Shown one piece after another: positions 34,030 through 44,386 of a stretch of DNA of 64,000 bases (position 1 is its first letter; each line of letters begins with the position of its first letter). The position numbers and the translations under genes are program-made. Source of the stretch: Taxillus chinensis (taxonomy: Eukaryota; Streptophyta; Magnoliopsida; Santalales; Loranthaceae); NCBI GenBank assembly GCA_023512835.1, contig CM042084.1:10350842-10414841 (forward strand), in the 5' to 3' direction. The notes beneath the pieces were generated by a model. The model saw nothing but the letters and a program-made list of their open reading frames with translations. It had not been told where the DNA came from and searched no databases.

Positions 34030-34560
34030 GTTTATAAAATTGAAAACATGCGTTTATAAACCAAAGAGCTCTCTTGTTAAGTCTTTGATTGTAGTTGGTT
34101 GGCTCTTCGGTTGTACCAATACCAAACTCACCATTTCAAGTTCCCCATTTTATATGGACTTTGTATCCCCAAGCTCACCATTTCATGATGCTTCATATAG
34201 CAATCCCCATATAATCACGGGTATTTCACAGATAACGGAAACTTGAAACCTCAACCTGCCACAGAAAATCACTCAACACATACCATCCTGCCAGCATGTA
34301 AGGATGAACCTAGAAACTAGAAGTTAGGGGGAAAATTCAGAAGATCCGTGTAATTTCACATAAAGTTCATCTCTGGTAATGGATATCTTCCCCTCTACAA
34401 GCTTTCTATTCTCCAATGACTCCATGATTTGGCATAAACAAGGCAATCATGCAAATAGTATGAAGAAAGCAATCAGTAATTACCCTAACAAAAATAACTT
34501 TCCATGCAACTTGGCATAATTAGCTGATCATACAATATGATTGATATATTATATTGCATG
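34030..34560. other. Intergenic DNA, no gene seen
   Basis: This is AT-rich DNA between the probable 3' UTR of the SPL2-like gene and a MITE candidate. A 72-codon frame (34028-34246) matches nothing I know. Confidence 0.45.
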
Positions 34561-34572
34561 ATGAATTAAGAA

Positions 34573-34977
34573 CATCTACAGTATATCTTTAAAACTATCT
34601 TTTTGTTTGAAGAGTTAAATAAATAAAAATATTTAAAATTATCACTTTTTAGTCTCTTCATTTCAACAAAAAAAATTAATATTGTGAATAATATTCATTC
34701 AAATTTAATAATTACTATTCACTCTTTATTCTTTGAATAATTATATTTTTCCTATCACCTCTTTTTTCTTTTTTAATTTATTTCTCCCTTCCAATTTTCT
34801 CTTAAATAAAAATTATAAAAAATTAAAAAGAATAATATTTTAATCAAATAATAAATGTAAATTATTAAAATAAGAGGCTAAAAAGTGTGCTTTTAAAAAT
34901 GCAATTGTTAAAATAAAAAAGATGAAATTTAATTCTTTTGAACAATCAAATTTAAAGAGACTTCAATGGATGCTCTA
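34573..34977. mobile_element. MITE candidate with imperfect terminal inverted repeats
   Basis: The left end AGAACATCTACAGTATATC and right end (reverse complement AGAGCATCCATTGAAGTCTC) are imperfect inverted repeats of about 25 bp, each running into TTTAAA. The interior is about 400 bp, very AT-rich and non-coding. The GAGCATC(C/T)...-type end is common in plant hAT- or Mutator-derived MITEs. I could not fix a TSD. Confidence 0.5.
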
Positions 34978-34989
34978 AGGCATTTTCCC

Positions 34990-35195
34990 TATAATGCAAA
35001 AGCAGACATTAAGTTCAAATTCAATGGCTTGTGTCCCTATAATGCAAAAGCAGGCATCAAGTTCAAATGCAAAGGCTTGTGGTTGCAGTTTTCCAATAAT
35101 GCAAAAGATGATTTCAAGCTCAAATGCAAAGGCCAGTTTTCCTGTAATGCAAAAGCTGACTTCAAGCTTAAATGCAAGGTCCTATGCTTGTAATA
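34990..35195. repeat. Four-unit tandem repeat, about 50-57 bp
   Basis: Each unit holds AATGCAAAAG(C/A)(A/T)G(A/G)..., TTCAA(G/A)(T/C)T(C/T)AAATGCAA and GGC(T/C)... Units start near 34994, 35040, 35097 and 35145. The frame is kept across all units (NAKADIKFKFNG, NAKAGIKFKCKG, NAKDDFKLKCKG, NAKADFKLKCKV), but no longer gene surrounds it. Confidence 0.7.
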
Positions 35196-35199
35196 AAAT

Positions 35200-36100
35200 A
35201 CCTTGCAAGGTTATATGCAGAGACAATCAACGAAAAAGTACTAATGCCATGCATAAAATTTGTACTAAGCTGACTTAAAGGTTCGATGCTTAAAGTCATT
35301 TTGTTGGTAATAAATGTCATGCATAAAATTTGTGTTGAAAGAAGGAAAGCAGGTATCATATTGAGTGCAATTCAACAGTGTATAATAATAACAGTTATCA
35401 ACAAGCAATCTTTTCTCTAGTGATGAACAGTTGATATATATGTCCTTAAAAGGTATTAGGTGTACATGTTTGGTAGGGCTAGGACCAATAATTTCTTAAG
35501 CAAAGATTTGCAAAAGGACAGCTAAACGGAGCGCAGCACGTATTGTTGCAACAATTGTGAGTTTTTCGGGCAAAAAAAACTAAAAGCAAAAGGTAATCAT
35601 CCCAGTGATGATTAACTTCATAAACCAATCTAGGCATGTAAATAGGGAGAATATATTTATAACAATAGGCAGTTTAACTGGTGAAACGTGGTCTCTTGTT
35701 TTTGCTGTTCCAAAGAATCAATTCATTAAAATCTAATATCCAAAGTCCAATTCAGAAAATAAAGTGTAGGTTATTTGACATATAACTAACCAATCTATAG
35801 ATAATAAACGGAGATCACAAACTAATAAAACTAGGCAGCCGTTTCATTGAAGAAGGCAAAATATAAGACATTTTCCAGTAGCGTACTAAATACAGCAATG
35901 TAGTCAGTCATACAAATCAGCAAGCAATGTAGCTTCAAGAGAAATTAAGATAAACCCATATACACAACAACAAAATCGCAAGGCACCAAATGGCCAAATC
36001 AGCGACTCAAGTAGTACAGATAGAGTTTAATTGGTTAAACGTAACTCCTCCTTCTCCTTCTTGCCGCTCCAAAGAATGAATCAATTAAATATACCCTAAC
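35200..36100. other. Intergenic DNA, probable 3' flank of the proline-rich gene
   Basis: No gene is seen. A short repeated phrase (ATGCCATGCATAAAATTTGT and GTCATGCATAAAATTTGT, 35243-35333) is present. The part nearest 36100 may be 3' UTR of the - strand gene. Confidence 0.45.
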
Positions 36101-36183
36101 GTACGTATGTCAAACTCTGCCCCCCCAAACAATGAAATAATGATGAGAATTAGGAACGCTACATAAGTCGTCAAATGGGCTTC

Positions 36184-36711
36184 TCAGTGATCCACGCCCG
36201 CTAGCAGTTGCCGCCTCTTGAAAGCCAAGAAACCCACGACGCCGACTTGAAACAACGCGCCGAAACCCAAAAACACAAGCCCGATTTTCTTGCCGAAATT
36301 GGGGGACTGGCCAGGTTGCAGGGACGGCTCGGCGGCGACACGAGAATTCCCCGCGGATCCATCGCTGGAAGGAGCATCCGAAGAAGGGGGATGATTTGAC
36401 GGTGAAATCGCCGGCGAAGGCAATGGAGGGAAAGCAGGGGGCGGTGACGGTAGATATGCAGGCGGTGGAGATGCCGTAGGCAGCGGAGGAGTTGTCGGTG
36501 GCGGAGGCGGAGACGGAGGCGGTGGCGGTGGAGGTGGAGGGGGAGGCGGAGGCGGAGGAGGAGGAGGAGGCGGCGGAGGAGGAGGCGATGGCGAAGGCGG
36601 TGGGGGCGACAAATCTGAAGGTTGATTTGCAACTTCCTGGGCCAAGCAGAGCCCGGAAAAGCCGAAGAAAATGCCCAGACCGAGAAATAGAATCGGCAAT
36701 CGAAATGCCAT
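36184..36711 (-). CDS. Proline-rich membrane-anchored protein (175 aa)
   Basis: Start is the ATG ending at 36711 (MAFRLPILFLGLGIFFGFSG...), chosen because it puts a signal peptide at residues 1 to about 24. Two upstream in-frame ATGs would add up to 8 polar residues. Then follow a Pro/Ser-rich block with almost pure poly-Pro (about residues 33-75), a Pro-Ser-Ala stretch (75-130), a second hydrophobic helix (IGLVFLGFGALFQVGVVGFL, about 142-163) and a basic tail KRRQLLAGVDH. This is the layout of small plant hydroxyproline-rich glycoprotein-like proteins that pass into or sit at the plasma membrane and cell wall. Function is unknown. It is a single exon; the GGC/GGA codon run is a trinucleotide tract prone to length change. 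Long frames on the other strand (36492-37133) are shadows of this GC-rich tract. Confidence 0.75.
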   Translation of the reverse strand: MAFRLPILFLGLGIFFGFSGLCLAQEVANQPSDLSPPPPSPSPPPPPPPPPPPPPPPPPPPPPPPPSPPPPPTTPPLPTASPPPAYLPSPPPAFPPLPSPAISPSNHPPSSDAPSSDGSAGNSRVAAEPSLQPGQSPNFGKKIGLVFLGFGALFQVGVVGFLAFKRRQLLAGVDH

Positions 36712-37057
36712 ATGAATCATGTGAAATCGGGGCAAGGGTTTCTGAAATCTTCACGTCGCATCTGGGATGGATCGGTCTCCCTTCCCAAAAAGAAAAAAAA
36801 AAAAATCCCAAATCCTCAGAGTTCTCCTTCGAGCCTTCCTCCAAAATCTTCGAACCGGTCGGTGTTCACGAACGATCGACTCTCCTGGGGACGAGGCGTC
36901 GATGGGTGTCGACGAATCCGGTCTGGGTAGTGGAGATTTCTGGTTTTCACAAAGAATCAGCCAAAAGGGTCAAATGGGTCGGTGGCAGAACCATGGATTT
37001 GATTCGCGAACCCCTCCTTCCCAGGGGAGCGAAGGAGAAGGAGACAAACAGAAAGGA

Positions 37058-37320
37058 GGAGGGCGAGGGCGAGGGCGAGGGCGAGGGGGAGGATAGAAGA
37101 AGAGAGACAGAGAGGGAGAAGGTGGTGGCGTAACTCTTCGCAGCCTGGCTGGCTCGCCCAACAATTAACCAATTTTGGGTGATTTTGTTTGCGCTTATAC
37201 TAACTAACTATACAAGAAATAAAGAAAGAAAGAGACCTGTTTTTAGGGTGGGAGAGAAAAGAGGAGAGAGAGACAGAGAGAAGAGGAGAGAGAGAGAGAG
37301 ACAGAGAGAGATTGGGCCAA
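37058..37320. repeat. GA-rich and GGCGAG repeats upstream of the proline-rich gene
   Basis: (GGGCGA)n lies near 37065-37090 and a GA-rich microsatellite near 37250-37313. They sit 350-600 bp upstream of the - strand start, so in its 5' UTR or promoter. Long GA tracts can bind BBR/BPC factors in plants; whether they do so here is unknown. Confidence 0.6.
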
Positions 37321-38944
37321 ACGGGAATCTATGACGTTGTAACGTGGGCCTACTGTCTTGTAAGCCGACGGGCCTTTAAGTGGGCCCACCCCACGTGCCT
37401 GCGGTGACCACACGTTTTCACCGATCGCCAGTTCTTCGACATTAACGAAGCCGTTGGGTCGATTGTTGATTGACTCGAGTCGTCGTGTCGTGTCGAGCAT
37501 GACTCGAGAGGTCAAAAACATGAAGAAAAACCCGGTTTCGTCGAAATGAGTCACGAGTATCAAATTCGCTGTCACCGTCGACGATGATTATAATTATGAA
37601 ATTCACCGCCTTTACATGTGAGTTTCGTAAATGATTTTAAATCATTCACAGACAAACCATTTTTATCCATTTTTACGTTTAATGGGTTTTATTTATTGAA
37701 GTTTTTTTTAAAAAAAGGTAAAATTTATCTGTTTCTTAATTTTAAGATTTCTTTAAGGATAGATTTGCGAGAGTAGAGTTTTTAATTAATTACGGTAAGT
37801 TTTTATATTTTGAGATTTATTCTACATTTTCAAATTATTATTTTTTTAAATTTTTTTTGTCGTCGTCGATAATTTTTGGCCGTCCCACGAAGAATGAGAA
37901 AAAAATTAATAAAAAAAATGAAAATAAAAGAAACAATAAAAATTAGAAAATAAAAAATATTATTTAAAAGAATAGATATATGAATGAAAAATGAGGTATT
38001 GATTTTTTTTAAAAATAAATTTTAAATAATTATATTTTGTATATTTTTCAAATTATAAAGGTAATTTTAGTATAAAAGACATTTCAATAAAAAAGGTTTT
38101 TTTCTTCAATTTTTTTAGCTCTGTGGGATTTTTTTAAAAAATAACTATCTATTAAAAACTAAAAACCAAATCATTTTTAAAAATTAATTATTTTCACTCA
38201 ATTTTTCCATCTTTTTAAAACTTATAAATATAGCATTAATAATACCATACAATTTCCCATAACAAAAAAATACTAAATTTAAAAAAATTAATTATATAAA
38301 TTAAGTAACTAACATAAAAAATAATAAATGTCAATTGCGATTGAGAGATTATCGTTATAGCTGTATACACCGTGATCATTTATTGATTTATGATAAAAAT
38401 AAAATAAAATGCAAAAGCAAACAAAAAAAGTAGGCAAACAAATAATAATAAATTAACATCTACTAAGCAAAAGAATAAATTTATTTATAGTATTTAAAAT
38501 AAGACTGCATTATAAATTTTTTTTATTTTTATTTGCACTCCTCACTGGATCCTTTGCATTTTTATTTGCAGTCTTCAAGATAAAAACTTATGATTCCATG
38601 ATGCCCCTAAGAGAAAGGATCTCGGCCGCCAAATTATGACAACGATCAACAATTAGAACGTTGCACAACGAATTGTCAAATTATGATTAAATTATTAACC
38701 GGAGAGAAATCTAGCGTGGAATTTAGATTACTATTAAAAAAATATCATTCAGTAACATAATTTTATAAGAACAAAGCTTATTTCCTTGTATTAAATTTAT
38801 AAGAAAAATACTTCATTCAATCTTTTAATGTGACAGCATATAATAATGACATGTATTAAATTTCATGTACATTATCACGTTGTCACTCGAGACGTAACTC
38901 CAATCCGTTAATGCGCGGAACGCCATGCACAAACACCCCCACCT
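37321..38944. other. AT-rich intergenic DNA
   Basis: After a GC-richer 37321-37600 (probable promoter-distal sequence), the DNA is strongly AT-rich with poly-A and poly-T runs. No gene, RNA or terminal repeat is recognised. Confidence 0.5.
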
Positions 38945-39345
38945 CACACAGAGACAAACATGAAACACCCTCTGGTGGCGCTAGCTAGCCACCAATTAAG
39001 CACCCTCGTGGTCGCCAACAGCAGCGGGCCGATAAGTCCCACCGGCCGGCATCTCGCAGCACTGCGCCCCGAAATGGACTCGTAGTCGAAACCTTCAAGG
39101 CTCAAGCGGCAGGCCCCAGAGCGACCGCCCCATCATCCGCTGGGGAGTGCCTCGCGCCGGACCCCCGTGGCACACCTGCAGTCGCCAAGCTTGGCTTCGA
39201 GGGAGTATAGTAGGATGGGATCTCTCCGGCCACCACCGAGCTGATCTCCTCGTCCTCCTTCGATGGATAGTCGGAGTTTTATTTCAAAACTCAAATTGAA
39301 AATCAAATAATTTGATTTAAATAGAATTTAATACAAATTTATTAA
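38945..39345 (-). pseudogene. HMG-CoA reductase fragment, copy 1
   Basis: Read on -, the frame gives DEEISSVVAGEIPSY, SLEAKLGDCRCAT, REAL, then (after indels) LEGFDYESI, followed by GPLLL and a degraded TRGC end. These are the first part of the catalytic domain of plant HMGR (mevalonate pathway, NADPH-dependent reduction of HMG-CoA). The fragment lacks the membrane domain and most of the catalytic domain, and has indels and stops. It is GC-rich in AT-rich DNA. It matches 60690-61060 in inverted orientation, and the match extends about 75 bp upstream of the coding part. Confidence 0.8.
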
Positions 39346-41399
39346 TAAAATTTAATAGATCTCCTGATGATCTCTCCAGCAAGCTAGAAAACCCCCCCAA
39401 AAAAATGACTTGGCTTTCAGGAGCACAAGACGACGAGGGAGTAAAGAAATTACACCGGCGAGATAGGCGTAATTCCGTCTGATCATAAATATTAAATGTA
39501 CTGTATTATTTTTGAGAAAAGTCCGAATAAATTAAAATTTAAATGCGACTTAAGGATATATGAGTCAAATTAAAAATAACAAATACTCTATATCAAATAC
39601 CTATTTTTAATTTATAGATATCAAATAACTATATTTAATTTGACAAGAAGTCAAATTAAAAATAACAAATACTATATATAGGATTATGATCTTGATTCCT
39701 ACGTATCTGTATCAACAGAGTTATATTAAGAATTACTATATATAATTTAAAAGATTACAACATGTTAATTAAATTCTAACAATAAATTTAAGTACGTTTC
39801 AAATTGTTATTTTAGACCAAACGATATATAAACGAATAAAAATCATGCTGTTATTTATATTCTTAAGTATCAAAACACTTTACCTTAAAATTGTTTGTTA
39901 TTATTTCGAGTAATCACCAAATAAACATTCTGTTCGTTGTTTTATGCGTGATCATTGTAAATTGTAAACCCAATCGATTTTGTGTGTATTATGTTTATCG
40001 ATTTTGTGTGTATTATGTATTATGTTTATCGATAATTTCTCCATGTATAGCAATTGTATGGGTTATTGGGCTTGGTTGATCCGGATGACAATATAAATAT
40101 ATTAAGAAGCAAAAGACTTGAAATGATTAAAAAAAAACAGGAAAAGTTTTGAAGGCGTGCTTGATTGGAAATGTTATTATGTGTGGGCTATGGTTGCCTT
40201 TTCTTGTAGCAATCAATATATAATAATAAAAGGAGGCACCAGATTATTGGAACCCATTGTATAGCCAATCTCGTGGGATTATGACAACAATGAAATCTTT
40301 TGGTTTTGTTATGGGATTTTAGGCCATCGTTAGATACGGTCGTCGTATTAGTGTAATCTGGTGCTCTTATTTGTAGATATTTTTAATTTCTTCAAAATTT
40401 AAATGCGTTAATTTGTATGTATTTGACCCCTATCCTTTAGCATTGCTTTGGGTTTGTATAGCAATCAATAGTGACCTCAGTTTTATAATATATGATTATT
40501 TTATGCTAGCAAAGTGATGGCTTGATCTTAATCTGTCCTCTCTTTCTTTATCACATTTCCTTTTTTGCTTGTCCGTAAAATCTCTTCGCAGCAAGAACTT
40601 TCCTATTTCGTTTTCCCTTAGCATGAGATATATTGGTATATTATACTTATATGGACACAAAATTAATATCTTATAATCTGAATTGTAATATGTCATTAAT
40701 ATATCAACTTTTATCATGTACCTCATGTCTACCTGTTCTTTTGTAATTCTGGCAATTGGAATTTTATATAGTATAAATGGTTTGTGTTAAATGAATTCAG
40801 TCTCATCATTTTATGCAATAAATTATATCCGATAATTTATTATTTTATTTTATGGTTTCAAGTATTGTTATGAATTTGGTTCACATCATATTAAATTTGT
40901 ATAATATATTGTAAATCTAAAATTCAAAAATTATTTAATAAATCACATATTATGTGATAAATTATTTATGATTAAATTTAGTTGTTCATCATTTTAAGTG
41001 ATTGATTAAAGCAACATGTCGCCAAAGAGACTTCTTTTGCGTAAATTATTTATGAGGAATGTTAAATGTTTGTGGTATGTATATTTATGCGGGTATTAAC
41101 TGACTCAAAGGAAGGTTTAATATTTGACCGAATTGGACACACACATACAGTGATAAACATCTGAAGATTATAAGATTTATTTTACATGTGAATAATAATT
41201 CAATCCAAAGATAAACTTATTATTTGATATGAATTATTGTCAACATTTGATCACTACAACAGGAGTACTATTTACATTTAATATTATTAGCCAAAGACTT
41301 GATATTAATGTTATGTTAGGTACCTTAAGATAACACTTACCATTATTTGAATTTATTGATTATCATATTTGGTTATTTTGTTTTCTATTTGATGAGAAC

Positions 41400-41449
<50 letters not shown>

Positions 41450-41920
41450 TTTCTCCCATTTTTTTTTGATAGCAGATTTTGATATAGTTAGATATAATTT
41501 GTATAAAAATATGTTGTTTCCCTTCCTCTTTGTGTGTTTAATGTGTTTTGTGTGTTTTTATAGGTTTTCATCATTTTTTGCCCAAACAGAGATAAAAAAA
41601 GGCAAAACTGACATTAAATAGTATTACACAGCTAAAAAGCACTTTTTATAGGTCATGGCCGCGAAAATGTGTCCATGACAGGCGTCATCCATTGTTCCCG
41701 TCAAAGATCTCACCATGGCCGTACTGGCCTTCACAAACATCCACGGAATCATTGCCATGGCCACAAGTTTTTGTGGCCGTGACCTTTGGACAGTTTTGTA
41801 TTTATTTTGTTATTATTATTTTACCATTTTTGACAATCACTTTTGACGTTAAAAGGACCAAGGTACTTCGTGGAAAGGCATAAAAAAACATAGAAAAAAC
41901 GATCAAAAAGAGAAGGGAAA
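39346..41920. other. AT-rich DNA with a copia-LTR-like piece and LTR debris
   Basis: No gene is seen. The part at 39540-39860 resembles the copia LTR at 59660-59900 (AAATTAAAAATAACAAATACTA, TCTGTATC...CAACAGAG, GTTATTTTAGA(C/T)CAAAC(G/A)AT), same orientation. A TA microsatellite is at 41403-41447. About 41560-41920 (TTTTTGCCCAAACAGAG, GGTCATGGCCGCG) looks like LTR debris continued after the solo LTR at 44387. All boundaries are uncertain. Confidence 0.4.
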
Positions 41921-42334
41921 TGTAAAGACTCGTATTTGGGTAGTTTTGAGAGATAGTCATTCTATGGGAATGTAACTATCTGGACGGTAGTGTAGCCGTC
42001 GATGTGAGCATTTTGATCGTACTTGGGCCCGATTCGAGTCGGGGCCCCGTTTGACCCGATTGTTGATTTTTTGGGGTTTATTGGTTGACTTTGCGTTTGA
42101 GCGATCATTTGAGTGTGATAATATCTCGAACAGTGTTGTGCTCGTTATTTCGAGCGTTTTGACAGTAATTTGACTCAATTTGGAGTTCGTGACCTCGGAA
42201 GGTCAATTATTGCGTTCGGGTCAATTATTGCTGGGAGGCCAATTATTGGCAACGATATATATATATATATATATATATAATTAAGAACTGCCTTATATCT
42301 TTACTTGCCAATTATTGGTACGTGCATGTTGGAG

Positions 42335-42417
<83 letters not shown>

Positions 42418-44381
42418 GAAGAGCGTAGAGCTTTCTTGGCGATTTTGGGGCGATTGGAGCTCGTGGATCGCAAAGAATCTTCCAGGTAGGTGATTCTAAC
42501 TCCTTATATGATTCATAGTAGGCTTAGCATGCTTAATTTGGGTGAAATCATGGAATTTGGGGGTGAACCTCAAGATTTGGGGGAAACCCAATTTTTGGTT
42601 GAATCTTGTGATTTAAATGCATAAAAGAGGTATTTCTGTTGATTACATGAAATTTAGAGTTATTTAAGACGTGTAATGGGGTGTATATCAAAATAAATGT
42701 GTTTATGAGTGTTTGGGGTTGCTGGGTTGTCGTTCTAGCTGAGAAAATTGGCAAAAACGACGATGAACAGTGTTTTTCCGGGTTAGTGTTTCCTGGCTAA
42801 GTGAACAGTGTTTTCTCGGACTAAGTGAACAGTATTTTTCCATACTAAGTGAACAGTGTTTTTCCGGGTTAGTGTTTCCTGGCTAAGTGAACAGTGTTTT
42901 CCCGGACTAAGTGAACAGTATTTTTCCAGACTAAGTGAACAGTGTTTTTCCGGGTTAGTGTTTCCTGGCTAAGTGAACAGTGTTTTTCCGGACTAAGTGA
43001 ACAGTATTTTTCCAGACTAAGTGAACAGTATTTTTCCGGGTTAAGTGAACAGTGTTTTTCCGGGATAGTGAACAGTAGTCCGGAGGAGTTAGTCCGGATC
43101 AGTAGTCCGGAGTAATCAAGTCCGTAGCAGTGAAACAGTGATCCGTAGCATCAGTCCGGAGCATCAAATCCGTAGGAGTGAAACAGTGTTCCGCAGCAGT
43201 GCAACTGCACTGCACTGGACATTTACATTGTAAACCATTATGCCTCTCCACATCTAAGCATTATACTTAAGTTACAATATAAATAACGAAATACCCCCCA
43301 TTTGGATTCAAAGAAAAATACTAGAAAAATTAATTCCCACTATTTCAAAATGTGAAAATTGGGATTTAGTGTAAAATCTCGGAAAAACCCAAAAGTTCGT
43401 AGTGGTGAATTTTTGGAAAGTGGGGTTAGACATCTCGGAAAAATCCCCAAAAATCAGATTATCTTATTTATGATAAGGGAACCCAATGCCGGGACTTTTA
43501 ATTTCAAGAAAATAGCTGCTATGAGTACTTCCTTCATAAATCAAGGGTTGAGGATTTACTTGTGAAGACTGGCTACAATTCTAAAGGAAATGTTGAGAAT
43601 GACATGCCATACTAATGTTAGTATGTTGATGTGAGGTATTGGGGCATGAACTCCGTGACTTGTTTGGGTTCTCACCGTGGTGCACCGATGGTGCTATGTG
43701 GTTGACGTGGCAGGCATATGCACCGATGGCAGCCTGTGTGGCGACCGTGGCCGGGCATATTCATACGTGGACAGGCTAAGGCCTGAGTTGAGCCGTTGAG
43801 CTCGTGGAGCTAGGGCTGAGTGCCCTGAGCTGGGATCCCATGGAGGATCGTGGACAAGTTGTCCTAATGTTTGTTGCAGGCTGAGTCCTGATGATTGTGC
43901 ACACTACACGGTGCACGAGTACACTGAGCATATAGTATAGACTTATATGTGTTGCATGATGTGGAGTGTTAGGGTCACCTAGCGAGCTTGTCGCTCACCC
44001 CTACTTGTTGTTTACCCTTTTCAGGTGTGACCCGAGACTAGTGGAGGACTTTCTTCCAGGAGGACGCCCACTACTCGATGTATGATACGATTATATCTGT
44101 ATTGTTTTATGTGATATCCCGGACATGGGTCCGTGGACAGTTGTATTTGCATACTGTATGATGTGATGTCTGTATGGCTGTTTGACTCTTTGTATGCATG
44201 GTGATATATGGGAAAGTACAGGATTACCCTTGATGTATGACTGTACAGGGTTGCATATTTGAGACAGCACCCGCGGTGTAGTCTCTATTGGTGCTAGTCA
44301 CCAACCCCTTGACCTTTCGGGTGCGGGCAAGGGGAAGTCATGTACCCGGTTCCGGGTTCCCTGGAATTCGGGGGCGTGACA
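41921..44381 (+). mobile_element. Solo LTR of the TGTAAAGACTCG gypsy family
   Basis: This 2461-bp LTR starts TGTAAAGACTCG and ends GGGGGCGTGACA. No PBS follows (next bases GGGAAGATC). GGGAA lies right after it and GGGAAA right before, an imperfect TSD with one extra A. It contains a (TA)n near 42246-42280, a (GA)n at 42337-42413 and a minisatellite block at 42757-43200. It is sister to 61530-63927 and to the reversed, split copy 3527-15659. Confidence 0.85.
42757..43200 (+). repeat. Minisatellite block in solo LTR
   Basis: Units built on (A)GTGAACAGT(G/A)TTTTTCCGG and GGTTAGTGTTTCCTGGCTAA recur in higher-order sets of about 80-90 bp to 43075. Then come AGTCCGGA and ATCCGTAGCA units to 43200. 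The matching place in the two sister LTRs carries other tandem repeats. Confidence 0.8.
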
Positions 44382-44386
44382 GGGAA

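Noticed and set aside
36492..37133. 213-codon frame on + opposite the proline-rich gene
   Set aside because: It is a Glu/Ala-rich shadow of the GGC/GGA tract. The - strand frame has a signal peptide, membrane helix and sensible start.
42757..43200. Regularly spaced repeats that could suggest a CRISPR array
   Set aside because: Units are direct tandem minisatellites without unique spacers, in a plant LTR. No Cas genes are present.
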